This document shows positions 37,855 through 46,362 of a DNA stretch of 64,000 bases, piece by piece (within the stretch, counting starts at the first letter, position 1; every line of letters starts with the position of its first letter). Below the pieces are notes generated by a model that was given only the letters and a program-made list of their open reading frames with translations, ran no database searches and was not told the origin of the DNA. The position numbers were made by a program, and so were the translations under genes. This DNA is from Exiguobacterium sp. s124 (GTDB lineage Bacteria; Bacillota; Bacilli; Exiguobacteriales; Exiguobacteriaceae), in NCBI RefSeq assembly GCF_018617485.1, contig NZ_JACSKH010000001.1, positions 1,612,001 to 1,676,000 on the forward strand. The letters are read 5' to 3'.

Positions 37855-37903
37855 ACTGCCCCATAAAAGTTGGACATGCAAATCCAACGTTTATGGGGCG
37901 TTT
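37855..37903. terminator. Bidirectional terminator resembling fused IS ends
   Basis: GCCCCATAAA-A-GTTGGA pairs with TCCAAC-G-TTTATGGGGC around a short loop, followed by GTTTTGG on plus. It separates ctaA from the convergent photolyase gene. The arms resemble terminal inverted repeats of IS3-type elements (from memory). Confidence 0.8.
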
Positions 37904-37907
37904 TGGT

Positions 37908-39260
37908 TTACAACTCTTTAAATCGTTCGAGTGCCCGCGCTCTCGCTTCTTTATGGTCGACGAGTGGCATCGCATATTCTTTTCGATCAGACGGATCAGG
38001 AAAGTGAATCGATTTGTCCGTCACATGTTTCAGTTCCGGCACATATTTCCGGATGAACGTCCCATCTGGGTCGAACCGCTCAGATTGCGTCGTCGGGTTG
38101 AAGATCCGGAAGTATGGAACCGCATCCGTCCCGACCGAGGCGGCCCACTGCCATCCCCCGATATTCGATGATGCCTCATAATCGATCAATCTCCGCTCGA
38201 AGTAACGTTCCCCTTTTCTCCAATCAAGAAGAAGGTGCTTCGTCAGGAACGATGCGACAATCATGCGTAAGCGGTTGTGCATCCATCCCGTCTCGTTCAA
38301 TTGGCGCATCGCTGCATCGACAATCGGATACCCGGTCTCCCCGTTACACCACTTTTCGAACTGCTCCTCATTGTCTTCCCATTCGAGCGATTTGTATTTG
38401 TCATTGAACGGTTGATCTTTCAATCCTTTGAACTTCGCCATCACCATGTAATAGAATTCACGCCACAGCAGTTCATCATAATACGTGTCGCGTCCTTTTG
38501 ATTTTTTAGCGGATAACACCTGCTCGGTAATCGTACGAATCGACAATACACCGGTCCGTAAGTATGGGGATAAGCGGCTCGTCCCCGCGATGCTCGGGAT
38601 ATCTCGCTTTTCATCATAATCAACCATGCGATCATTGACGAATCGAGTCAACCGTTTCTTCGCCTCGGTTTCCCCTAACCCTTTCCACTCGCGCTCACAG
38701 CGTTTGAACAAATCTTTCAGTTCACTCGGTATATCATTTTTTGTGCTAATGAATTCCGCTAAGCGATCGACATCAACGTCGTAAGGTTTCGGCGGCTGTT
38801 CGGCATACGCCGCTTTTTTAAACGGGGTGAACACTTTATACGGATCACCGCTCTTTGTCGTGAACGCATCAGGGTGGAACAGATGGCGGTCGAGCAGTCG
38901 TACGACTTTTACCTCCTCACCAAGTGCGTCGATGACACGATCGTCCCGCTGTTTGAACGGTTCCACATACTCCGCATTAAAGTAAAGTACATCCATATCC
39001 CCGAGTTGTTTCACGAACTCCTTCTCCGTTTCCGCCACGAAGACGTGAAGTCCCAGTCCCTTCTCCTCTAGATCATCCATAAATGTCCGCATCGTCGAGA
39101 AGAAATAATCGTGACGCACTTCAAACGGGTCACAATATTTCGGGTTTAGCCAAAAGACGAAAGCGAGGTCGTCACCCTCTTCCGCATCGTTCAATGCCCG
39201 GTGAAGCATATGATTATCGGTCAACCTAAAATCTGATCGGAACCAACATACTCGTTTCAT
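37908..39260 (-). CDS. phr: Deoxyribodipyrimidine photolyase (class I CPD)
   Basis: 450 residues from the ATG at 39260. The N-terminal Rossmann-like antenna domain begins CWFRSDFRLTDNHML; the FAD-binding domain has LLWREFYYMVMAKF, WCNGETGYPIVDAAMRQL, MHNRLRMIVASFLTKHLL and NIGGWQWAASVGTDA, the class I photolyase signature with the electron-transfer tryptophans. It repairs cyclobutane pyrimidine dimers using blue light. The gene sits between ctaA and pyc, where B. subtilis has no photolyase, so it was inserted into or lost from this spot. Confidence 0.9.
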   Translation of the reverse strand: MKRVCWFRSDFRLTDNHMLHRALNDAEEGDDLAFVFWLNPKYCDPFEVRHDYFFSTMRTFMDDLEEKGLGLHVFVAETEKEFVKQLGDMDVLYFNAEYVEPFKQRDDRVIDALGEEVKVVRLLDRHLFHPDAFTTKSGDPYKVFTPFKKAAYAEQPPKPYDVDVDRLAEFISTKNDIPSELKDLFKRCEREWKGLGETEAKKRLTRFVNDRMVDYDEKRDIPSIAGTSRLSPYLRTGVLSIRTITEQVLSAKKSKGRDTYYDELLWREFYYMVMAKFKGLKDQPFNDKYKSLEWEDNEEQFEKWCNGETGYPIVDAAMRQLNETGWMHNRLRMIVASFLTKHLLLDWRKGERYFERRLIDYEASSNIGGWQWAASVGTDAVPYFRIFNPTTQSERFDPDGTFIRKYVPELKHVTDKSIHFPDPSDRKEYAMPLVDHKEARARALERFKEL

Positions 39261-39279
39261 CATCACCACTCCCATCTAC

Positions 39280-39312
39280 AAAAAAAGAAGCATAGCGCAC
39301 TATGCTTCTTTT
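39280..39312 (-). terminator. Terminator after pyruvate carboxylase
   Basis: Minus strand: AGAAGCATAG/CTATGCTTCT hairpin with loop TGCG followed by seven U residues. Confidence 0.93.
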
Positions 39313-39314
39313 GA

Positions 39315-42300
39315 TTATACAAATTCAATCAACAAGTCGTCACTTTGTATTGTGTCGCCTTCTTTAATGTGGATGGCTTTAATCTCCCCATCTTGCGCTG
39401 CCTGAATCGTCGTTTCCATCTTCATCGCTTCTGTGACGAGCAACTGCTCTCCACGATGAACACGACTTCCTGGCTCGACCAACACTTTCAACACAGAGCC
39501 CGGCATCGAGGCGCCGACTTGTTTCGAGTTCGAACGGTCCACTTTCGGACGACTCGTTGTCGCTGATTTGACGTTCACGTCTTTAATCTCAATCTCACGC
39601 GGTACGCCGTTCATCTCATAAGAAACAAGACGAATGCCATCTTCGTTTGGCGCACTGACTTGAACGAGCTTGATGATCAACGTCTTACCTGTCTCGATCT
39701 CAACTTGAATCGTCTCACCGACATTTAATCCGTAGAAGAACGTCAACGTGTCGAGCACGGATACGTCACCGTATGTCGTCGTATGTTTGACATAGTCTTC
39801 GTACACTTTCGGGTAGAGCGCATGAGCGAGAAGCTCAAAGTCCGTGACCGGTCGCTCAAACTTTTCGAACAATTCTTGTCGTGAAGATTCAAAGTCATAC
39901 GGCTTGATCAATTTACCAGGACGAACGTTCAGTGGCTCGTCCCCTTTCAAGATGACTTGTTGAACATCTTTCGGGAAGCCACCAGGAGGCGTACCTAACT
40001 CGCCGCGCATCATCTCGACGACTGAGTCCGGGAAGTCAAGCTGGTGACCACGCGTCATCACATCCTCTTCCGTCAAGTTGTGCTGCACCATGAAGAGTGC
40101 CATGTCTCCGACGACTTTTGAAGAAGGGGTAACCTTGACGATATCACCGAACAACATGTTGACCCGAGCATACATCGCCTTTACTTCTCCCCAACGGTCT
40201 CCAAGTCCGACCGCTTTCGCTTGTTGCTGAAGGTTCGAATATTGCCCACCTGGCATCTCATGTTCATATACAGACGGATGCGGTGCGCGCATGTCACTTT
40301 CAAACGGTTCGTAGTTATGACGAACATCTTGCCAGTAATCACTGATCACTTCATACTGTTTCGGGTCGATCTTCGGTTGACGCTCGTGACGGTTGAGCGC
40401 ATAGACTAAACTTCCGCCTGAAGGCTGTGACGTCATACCTGACATCGAGCTTGCAGCAACGTCAACGATGTCTACACCGGCATCTGTCGCCCGTGCATAA
40501 GTGAAGATACCATTACCTGAAGCATCGTGTGTATGCAGATGGATTGGTAAATCTACTGCATCTTTCAATGCTGAAACGAGTGCGTATGCTGATTCTGGCT
40601 TCAATAAGCCCGCCATATCTTTGATTGCTAGTATATGAGCACCGCTCGCCTCAAGTTTCTTCGCAAGATCGACGTAGTATGGAAGGTGATACTTCGGACG
40701 GTTGCCGTCATATAAATCACCCGTATAACAAATCGCTGCCTCCGCAACTTTCCCTGTCGGTAATGTCGCATCGATTGCCAATTGAATCGACTCTAGGTTG
40801 TTGAGACTGTCAAAGATTCGGAATACATCGACTCCGGCGTATGCTGCTTCATGCACAAACTTCTCAATGACGTTATCCGCATAGTTTTTATATCCGACCG
40901 CATTCGCACCACGAAGCAACATTTGAATCAGGACGTTCGGCATCTTCTCACGAAGCTTCATGAGACGTACCCATGGGTCTTCGGATAGGAAGCGGTATGC
41001 GACATCGAACGTCGCTCCACCCCATGCCTCGACCGAGAACAATTCTGGCATCAGTTTGCTCGTCGGTTCCGCGATGTTGAGGATGTCCTGCGTCCGCATA
41101 CGCGTCGCGAGCAATGACTGATGCGCATCACGCATCGTCGTGTCCGTTAATAACAGTTCCGGTTGACGTTTGATCCAGTCAGCAAGGCCGTCTGGGCCGA
41201 GTTCCGTCAAGATTTGTTTCGTCCCCGGTTTTGCTTCAGCCGGAAGATCGTGCGGGATTCGTACAGAGCGGCTGATCGGCTTGTCTTTCAGACCGACTCC
41301 TGGGAATCCATTCACCGTTACATCCCCGATATAGTTCAACAATTTCGTCCCACGGTCTTTCCGTTTCGGGAAGACGAACAGTTCTGGCGTCTCATCGATG
41401 AATGACGTGTTGTAATCTCCGTTGATGAAGTTCGGATGCTTCATGACGTTAATCAAGAACGGAATGTTCGTCTTGATTCCACGAATCCGGAACTCGTTCA
41501 AGTTTCGTACCATTTTCGAAGCGGCTTGTTCGAATGTCATGCCATGCGTCGACAGTTTGACGAGAAGCGAGTCATAGTACGGCGAAATTTCTGCACCGAC
41601 GTATGCGTTTCCTCCGTCAAGACGGACGCCAAAGCCGCCTGGAGAACGGTATGCCATGATTTTCCCTGTATCCGGCATGAAGTTGTTGGCCGGGTCTTCT
41701 GACGTTACACGTGATTGAATCGCATAACCGAGGAGTTTAATGTCCTCTTGTTTCGGCATTTGAATCATGTCGCCGTGGAGTGACTCCCCTTGTGCGATCA
41801 TCAATTGTGTTTGAACGATATCAAATCCTGTCACCATCTCTGTAATCGTATGTTCGACTTGAACACGCGGGTTTACTTCGATGAAGTAGAATGACTCATC
41901 TTCTGTCACTAAAAACTCGACTGTACCCGCGTTGACGTAACCAACGTGACGCATGAGCTGTACCGCCGCATCACAAATCGCTTGACGCGAGGCTTCAGAT
42001 AACGTCACACACGGTGCCACTTCGACAACTTTTTGGTGTCGGCGCTGAACCGAACAGTCACGCTCGAACAAGTGAATGATGTGACCGTGCTCATCCCCGA
42101 GAATTTGGACCTCGATATGTTTCGGGCGCTCGACGAGTTTCTCTATGTACACTTCGTCAGAACCGAATGCTTGTTTCGCTTCAGATTTCGCGCGTTCAAT
42201 CAAATCTTTCATTTCAGCTTCTGTACGAATGACACGCATTCCGCGTCCTCCGCCACCCATCGAAGCTTTGACCATGAGCGGGAAACCATGCTCGTTCGCA

Positions 42301-42749
42301 AATGCTTCCGCATCCTCATAGGATGTGAGTGGACCATTTGAGCCCGGAATGACTGGGAGACCAGCAGCGATCGCACTTTGCCGTGCTCGTACTTTATCCC
42401 CGAACGCATGCAAATGCGACTCGTGTGGACCTACAAAGATGATTCCCTCTTCACGGCAACGTCGTGCGAGTTCGATGTTTTCTGACAGGAAACCATATCC
42501 CGGGTGAATCGCGTCACTGCCAGATTCCTTGGCGATTCGAATAACACCTTCGATATCGAGATACGCATCGATCGGCTTCTTATCGAGTCCGATCAAATAG
42601 GCTTCATCCGCTTTAAAGCGGTGTAATGAACCACTATCTTCTTGTGAATAGACGGCTACAGTCCGAATGCCTAACTCTGTCGCCGCTCGAAATACGCGAA
42701 TAGCAATTTCCCCACGGTTTGCAACAAGTAACTTTTTAATTGGTTTCAA
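39315..42749 (-). CDS. pyc: Pyruvate carboxylase
   Basis: 1144 residues, full-length single-chain type. Biotin carboxylase domain (about 1-455: KKLLVANRGEIAIRVFRA, KASMGGGGRGMRV, FIEVNPRVQVEHT), carboxyltransferase domain (about 530-810: TDTTMRDAHQSLLATRMR, FDVAYRFLSEDPW, and the metal-binding HLHTHDASGNG), PYC-specific linker, and C-terminal biotin domain with biotinyl lysine in VTEAMKMETTI. It carboxylates pyruvate to oxaloacetate to refill the TCA cycle and is usually activated by acetyl-CoA. Start TTG at 42749 after GGGGGGA. It follows ftsW by 36 bp, as in Bacillus. Confidence 0.98.
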   Translation of the reverse strand: MKPIKKLLVANRGEIAIRVFRAATELGIRTVAVYSQEDSGSLHRFKADEAYLIGLDKKPIDAYLDIEGVIRIAKESGSDAIHPGYGFLSENIELARRCREEGIIFVGPHESHLHAFGDKVRARQSAIAAGLPVIPGSNGPLTSYEDAEAFANEHGFPLMVKASMGGGGRGMRVIRTEAEMKDLIERAKSEAKQAFGSDEVYIEKLVERPKHIEVQILGDEHGHIIHLFERDCSVQRRHQKVVEVAPCVTLSEASRQAICDAAVQLMRHVGYVNAGTVEFLVTEDESFYFIEVNPRVQVEHTITEMVTGFDIVQTQLMIAQGESLHGDMIQMPKQEDIKLLGYAIQSRVTSEDPANNFMPDTGKIMAYRSPGGFGVRLDGGNAYVGAEISPYYDSLLVKLSTHGMTFEQAASKMVRNLNEFRIRGIKTNIPFLINVMKHPNFINGDYNTSFIDETPELFVFPKRKDRGTKLLNYIGDVTVNGFPGVGLKDKPISRSVRIPHDLPAEAKPGTKQILTELGPDGLADWIKRQPELLLTDTTMRDAHQSLLATRMRTQDILNIAEPTSKLMPELFSVEAWGGATFDVAYRFLSEDPWVRLMKLREKMPNVLIQMLLRGANAVGYKNYADNVIEKFVHEAAYAGVDVFRIFDSLNNLESIQLAIDATLPTGKVAEAAICYTGDLYDGNRPKYHLPYYVDLAKKLEASGAHILAIKDMAGLLKPESAYALVSALKDAVDLPIHLHTHDASGNGIFTYARATDAGVDIVDVAASSMSGMTSQPSGGSLVYALNRHERQPKIDPKQYEVISDYWQDVRHNYEPFESDMRAPHPSVYEHEMPGGQYSNLQQQAKAVGLGDRWGEVKAMYARVNMLFGDIVKVTPSSKVVGDMALFMVQHNLTEEDVMTRGHQLDFPDSVVEMMRGELGTPPGGFPKDVQQVILKGDEPLNVRPGKLIKPYDFESSRQELFEKFERPVTDFELLAHALYPKVYEDYVKHTTTYGDVSVLDTLTFFYGLNVGETIQVEIETGKTLIIKLVQVSAPNEDGIRLVSYEMNGVPREIEIKDVNVKSATTSRPKVDRSNSKQVGASMPGSVLKVLVEPGSRVHRGEQLLVTEAMKMETTIQAAQDGEIKAIHIKEGDTIQSDDLLIEFV

Positions 42750-42785
42750 ATGAAATCCCCCCGTTAATGAAGTTTGTTTGTTTCC

Positions 42786-44021
42786 TTACCTAACAACGTG
42801 AAGCGATGAACGTTGAACGTTCTCTTCTGACTTCACCCGAATCTCTTCTCGGCGTGTCGCTTCTCGATGACGGTTACGCATCGAGATACTACTGAGTACC
42901 CCAAGAATCCCCATCATCATGATGAGCGATGTTCCTCCATAACTGACTAGTGGCAAAGTCACCCCTGTCCCCGGGAACCAACCGGACATCGCACCGATAT
43001 TGATAGCTGTTTGAATGATGATTTGTGATGCAATACCAAACGAGACAAACATCGCAAAATGACTGTCCGCATGATTGGCAATATGAATCGCGCGAAACGC
43101 GATGAAGAAGAGCAGTACCAAAACGGTTAGTACACCGAAGAACCCTAACTCTTCAGCGATGATCGACATGATATAGTCGGTCTCTGGTTCTGGTAAATAC
43201 CCATACTTTTGAAAACTGTTCCCGAGTCCGACACCGGTCAATCCACCATGCACAATCGAGATGATCGACATTAGCAATTGATGCCCGTAACCTTCCGGGT
43301 CCATGAATGGGTTGAACACGACCTCAATCCGGCTCCGTTGATTCTCCGAGAAAATTGTCGTGAACAATAAGAAGACGGCACCGATTCCAGCTAAAATCCC
43401 TGGAATCATGATTCGAAGTGGCGCTCCGACACCGAACCACATGAGAAGCATGATCGAACCGAGGACGAATAATCCACCCATATCCGGCTGCCCGTTGATG
43501 GCAATGGCGTAGAACGAGAAGTAAAAGAGAACCGGTACTAAGAAGAAGGCACCGATTTGAGCACGCCATCCTTTTTTCACGATGGCGGCCCGAGCTAACC
43601 GACCAGGTAGTCCTTTTAACTCGTTGTTCCATAGTTCATGGTAGTAATTCGCAAGCAAAATGATGAGAACGAATTTTGCAATCTCAACTGGTTGAATCGT
43701 AAATCCTCCGATGATGAGCCAAGCCCGTGCCCCGTTCAATGGCGGCATCGCCCAAGTGACAAATAGCAAGATGACTGAGACCGCATAGAGACTGAGGCGG
43801 ATGCCTTTCTTCCGAAACATCTCATAGCGGAACAACGTCGCAACCAAATAGACAACAATTCCGATTCCGACGTAGACGAGCTGGCGATAGAACAAACTGC
43901 TATTCGCATAGTCCCCACGATTCCAAACGCTCGCACTATAAATCATGATCGAGCTGATCCCGACGAGCAAGAGCACTGACAAAAACAACGCAAAATCAAA
44001 ATACCGAAACCGTGTTTTCAT
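42786..44021 (-). CDS. ftsW: FtsW/RodA-type SEDS glycosyltransferase
   Basis: 411 residues with ten membrane helices, SEDS family. Signatures are IQPVEIAKFVLIILLANYY, RSRIEVVFNPFMDPEGYGHQ, GLGNSFQKYGYLPEPETDYI and LPLVSYGGTSLIMMM; the catalytic aspartate is expected in the loop around the PEPETD segment. It polymerises lipid II with a class B PBP; PBP2B at 16539 is the usual partner. The FtsW rather than RodA assignment rests on the ylaN-ftsW-pyc synteny with B. subtilis YlaO. ATG after AAGGAAGTG. Confidence 0.87.
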   Translation of the reverse strand: MKTRFRYFDFALFLSVLLLVGISSIMIYSASVWNRGDYANSSLFYRQLVYVGIGIVVYLVATLFRYEMFRKKGIRLSLYAVSVILLFVTWAMPPLNGARAWLIIGGFTIQPVEIAKFVLIILLANYYHELWNNELKGLPGRLARAAIVKKGWRAQIGAFFLVPVLFYFSFYAIAINGQPDMGGLFVLGSIMLLMWFGVGAPLRIMIPGILAGIGAVFLLFTTIFSENQRSRIEVVFNPFMDPEGYGHQLLMSIISIVHGGLTGVGLGNSFQKYGYLPEPETDYIMSIIAEELGFFGVLTVLVLLFFIAFRAIHIANHADSHFAMFVSFGIASQIIIQTAINIGAMSGWFPGTGVTLPLVSYGGTSLIMMMGILGVLSSISMRNRHREATRREEIRVKSEENVQRSSLHVVR

Positions 44022-44061
44022 GTATTCACTTCCTTATGTAAAACAATCCGACAACCCTTAT

Positions 44062-44103
44062 AAAAAAATACTCAAACAGCGCCACTTGCACAGTTTGAGT
44101 ATA
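44062..44103 (-). terminator. Terminator after ylaN
   Basis: Minus strand: TACTCAAAC/GTTTGAGTA stem (with inner pairing) followed by seven U residues. Confidence 0.88.
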
Positions 44104-44107
44104 AGGT

Positions 44108-44386
44108 TCATAATTCTGAAGCTTCTGCCAAAGCAGACAACTTTTGTTCCAATGAATCGAGCAGTCCTTTACCTTCAATGTCTGAAATGAGTCCAAGACG
44201 AACCGCAAAATCAATTTGGCGCGATAGTCCAAACATATGTGTATCAAGCACCTCTTCATAAAGCGGGCACTTCGGCATTTTTAGGTTTTCTAACTGCACT
44301 TCAATCAGACAACGGATTTTCTCAGCATCCGCCTCGAGTAACTGTAGCGCTTGCTCCCGTTGGATTGCAGCCAAATTTGTCGCCAC
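44108..44386 (-). CDS. ylaN: YlaN family protein
   Basis: 92 residues from a GTG at 44386, chosen because GGAGGAGGGG is six bases upstream. The conserved core is [19 protein letters not shown] followed by [20 protein letters not shown] and FAVRLGLI. The protein is small and helical, and essential in B. subtilis under iron-limited conditions; recent work links it to Fur-dependent iron homeostasis. Located before ftsW as in Bacillus. Confidence 0.92.
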   Translation of the reverse strand: MATNLAAIQREQALQLLEADAEKIRCLIEVQLENLKMPKCPLYEEVLDTHMFGLSRQIDFAVRLGLISDIEGKGLLDSLEQKLSALAEASEL

Positions 44387-44518
44387 TACGACCCCTCCTC
44401 CGTACGATGACAGACTGTTTGTCATAACTCAACTGTACATTATCTTTAATCATAATTCAATGTGCAGTATGGATGAACGCGACATTCTTCCTCTTTTCCA
44501 TTTTAGAAGAAAGAGCGC

Positions 44519-44524
44519 TATAAT
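44519..44524 (+). promoter_or_regulatory. -10 element for the 155-residue gene
   Basis: TATAAT with TTCCAT 17 bp upstream (44496-44501). The -10 is consensus, the -35 weak. Confidence 0.5.
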
Positions 44525-44558
44525 GATACGTGTAATGTGTATAAAGGGGGATATAAGC

Positions 44559-45026
44559 ATGATTTTTCCACTAGACGGATCGGTGCGTCACAGTTTGACG
44601 ATTGACCCGACCGTATGGATTTTTGACGACCGCAAACGAAAGATTGAAGAATTAGACTCTGTGACGGAGAATGACCATGAGGCCTACTATGCGAAAATGG
44701 GGAAAGCATGGGACGATGGTCTATCACAAGGAACAAGAATTGATCACAATAAGCCGATGTCTCGACAAGACAAGGACGCAGCATTACGCGATTCGTTCGC
44801 GATGCCACTCTTGCCGTTTTTGAGCAATGCCGAACCTGTCGACTTGGCCACACATATCCGTTTCTACGGCGAAACGATTTTGACAATTCCACTCAGCGAA
44901 GCGTCTCGAGTCTATTTACAATTTTCAAAAGACGGGAAAGTACTCGCTGACGGACCGGTCTACGTTTTGTACGACAATCAAATCATCCGCCAAGTGAACC
45001 ATATCACCGTACTGAGCAATCAATGA
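44559..45026 (+). CDS. Conserved protein of unknown function
   Basis: 155 residues from the ATG at 44559, eight bases after AAAGGGGG; an upstream in-frame extension covers the promoter and is rejected. It begins MIFPLDGSVRHSLTIDPTVW with IFDDRKRKIEEL, and ends in a beta-rich part (FYGETILTIPL, GPVYVLYDNQ). No membrane segment or signal peptide. I have a weak memory of similar Bacillales proteins that are sometimes labelled peptidyl-prolyl isomerase without evidence. It occupies the ylaM-like slot between ylaN and ylaK. Monocistronic, with its own promoter and terminator. Confidence 0.72.
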   Translation: MIFPLDGSVRHSLTIDPTVWIFDDRKRKIEELDSVTENDHEAYYAKMGKAWDDGLSQGTRIDHNKPMSRQDKDAALRDSFAMPLLPFLSNAEPVDLATHIRFYGETILTIPLSEASRVYLQFSKDGKVLADGPVYVLYDNQIIRQVNHITVLSNQ

Positions 45027-45052
45027 GAAGGAACGTTCCTTCTCATTTTTTT
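45024..45052 (+). terminator. Terminator after the 155-residue gene
   Basis: GAGAAGGAAC/GTTCCTTCTC perfect hairpin overlapping the stop, followed by seven T residues. Confidence 0.92.
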
Positions 45053-45080
45053 GGACTTTTTAGTTCACAAAGTGTAATAT
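45051..45080 (+). promoter_or_regulatory. Promoter of the MFS gene
   Basis: TTGGAC (45051-45056), 18 bp, TAATAT (45075-45080), 47 bp before the ATG. Confidence 0.6.
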
Positions 45081-45127
45081 GTAGTGTGTTGACTACGAAT
45101 TGAATAAGAAAGGTCGTGACGCTTACG

Positions 45128-46324
45128 ATGCCTTTATGGAAACGAAATTTAATAGTTGTTTGGATCGGCAGCTTCTTGACCGCCGCTTCAATGAGTCTCG
45201 TCCTCCCCTTCCTGCCATTGTTCATTGAACAACTCGGGGTAAAGGACCCTGACCATGTCGTCACTTGGTCGGCGATCGCATTCGGTGCGACGTTCCTCGT
45301 GGCCGCAATCGTCTCCCCGATGTGGGGACGTCTGGCAGACCAAAAAGGGAGAAAGTTGATGCTCATTCGAGCGAGTCTCGGAATGGCCATCGTCATGTTT
45401 CTCATCAGTTTTGTGCAAGACGTGTATCAACTTGTCGGGTTGCGTTTACTTATGGGTGCCGTTTCTGGATTCATCTCAGCCGGTATCACCTTGGTCGCTT
45501 CCCAAACCCCAAAAGAGAAAAGTGGCTGGGCGCTCGGTACCCTGTCGACTGGTGGAATCACCGGTGGTCTACTCGGTCCGCTCATTGGCGGACTACTCGC
45601 AGACTGGATTGGGCTTCGATCCGTTTTTCTCTTTACCGGAAGTGCACTCTTCCTCACATTCCTCATCACGCTCTGGTTCGTAAAGGAAGAGTTCGTCCCA
45701 GTGAAACGTGAAGAGCTCGCCTCAGTGAAATCTATTTTCGCCTCACTGCGACATCCCCAATTGATTGTCGGGCTGTTTGTGACAACGTTCCTCATCCAGT
45801 TCTCAACACAATCAATCGGACCACTCTTGACGTTGTATGTACGTGAATTAAATCCGCATACGACCGCACTTGCTTTCATGGCAGGGATTGTCGCATCCGC
45901 CCCTGGGCTCGCCGCTCTCTTTTCAGCTCAACGTCTCGGACGACTGTCGGACCGATACGGGGCAGAACGGATTTTGTTTTGGGCACTGCTACTCTACAGC
46001 TTATTCTTAATCCCGCAAGCATTCGTCACTTCGACGACGCAACTCATCCTGTTACGCTTCGGTATCGGATTTGCGACCGCTGCATTGATGCCATCCGTTC
46101 AGTCATTGCTGCGGCAACATACACCAACTGCTGCAACCGGAAGGATCTTTTCATATAATCAGTCCGCTCAGTTCATGGGAAATTTACTTGGACCGCTATT
46201 TGGCTCTCAAATCGTGGCACACTTCGGATTTTCCGCACTGTTTATCATCACAGGATTGATCATGATTTCGAACGCCTTTTTAGAACGGACGAACGTTCAA
46301 TCGCTACAACTCGATACAAAATAA
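45128..46324 (+). CDS. MFS multidrug-type exporter
   Basis: 398 residues, twelve predicted membrane helices. The motif A loop is SPMWGRLADQKGRKLMLI between helices 2 and 3; the export motif C is represented by GGITGGLLGPLIGGLLAD in helix 5; LGRLSDRYGAERIL repeats motif A in the second half. It resembles the DHA1 drug:proton antiporters of Bacillus (Bmr/YmfO type); the substrate is not predictable. The ATG at 45128 is chosen over a GTG at 45116, which is only two bases from AGAAAGG. Not part of the B. subtilis yla order, so probably acquired or moved. Confidence 0.85.
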   Translation: MPLWKRNLIVVWIGSFLTAASMSLVLPFLPLFIEQLGVKDPDHVVTWSAIAFGATFLVAAIVSPMWGRLADQKGRKLMLIRASLGMAIVMFLISFVQDVYQLVGLRLLMGAVSGFISAGITLVASQTPKEKSGWALGTLSTGGITGGLLGPLIGGLLADWIGLRSVFLFTGSALFLTFLITLWFVKEEFVPVKREELASVKSIFASLRHPQLIVGLFVTTFLIQFSTQSIGPLLTLYVRELNPHTTALAFMAGIVASAPGLAALFSAQRLGRLSDRYGAERILFWALLLYSLFLIPQAFVTSTTQLILLRFGIGFATAALMPSVQSLLRQHTPTAATGRIFSYNQSAQFMGNLLGPLFGSQIVAHFGFSALFIITGLIMISNAFLERTNVQSLQLDTK

Positions 46325-46353
46325 CGCCGAGCACTGAGCTCGGCGTTATTTGT
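46319..46353. terminator. Bidirectional terminator MFS/ylaK
   Basis: ATAACGCCGAGC/GCTCGGCGTTAT hairpin with flanking A and T runs, between convergent genes. Confidence 0.92.
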
Positions 46354-46362
46354 GTATGTCGC

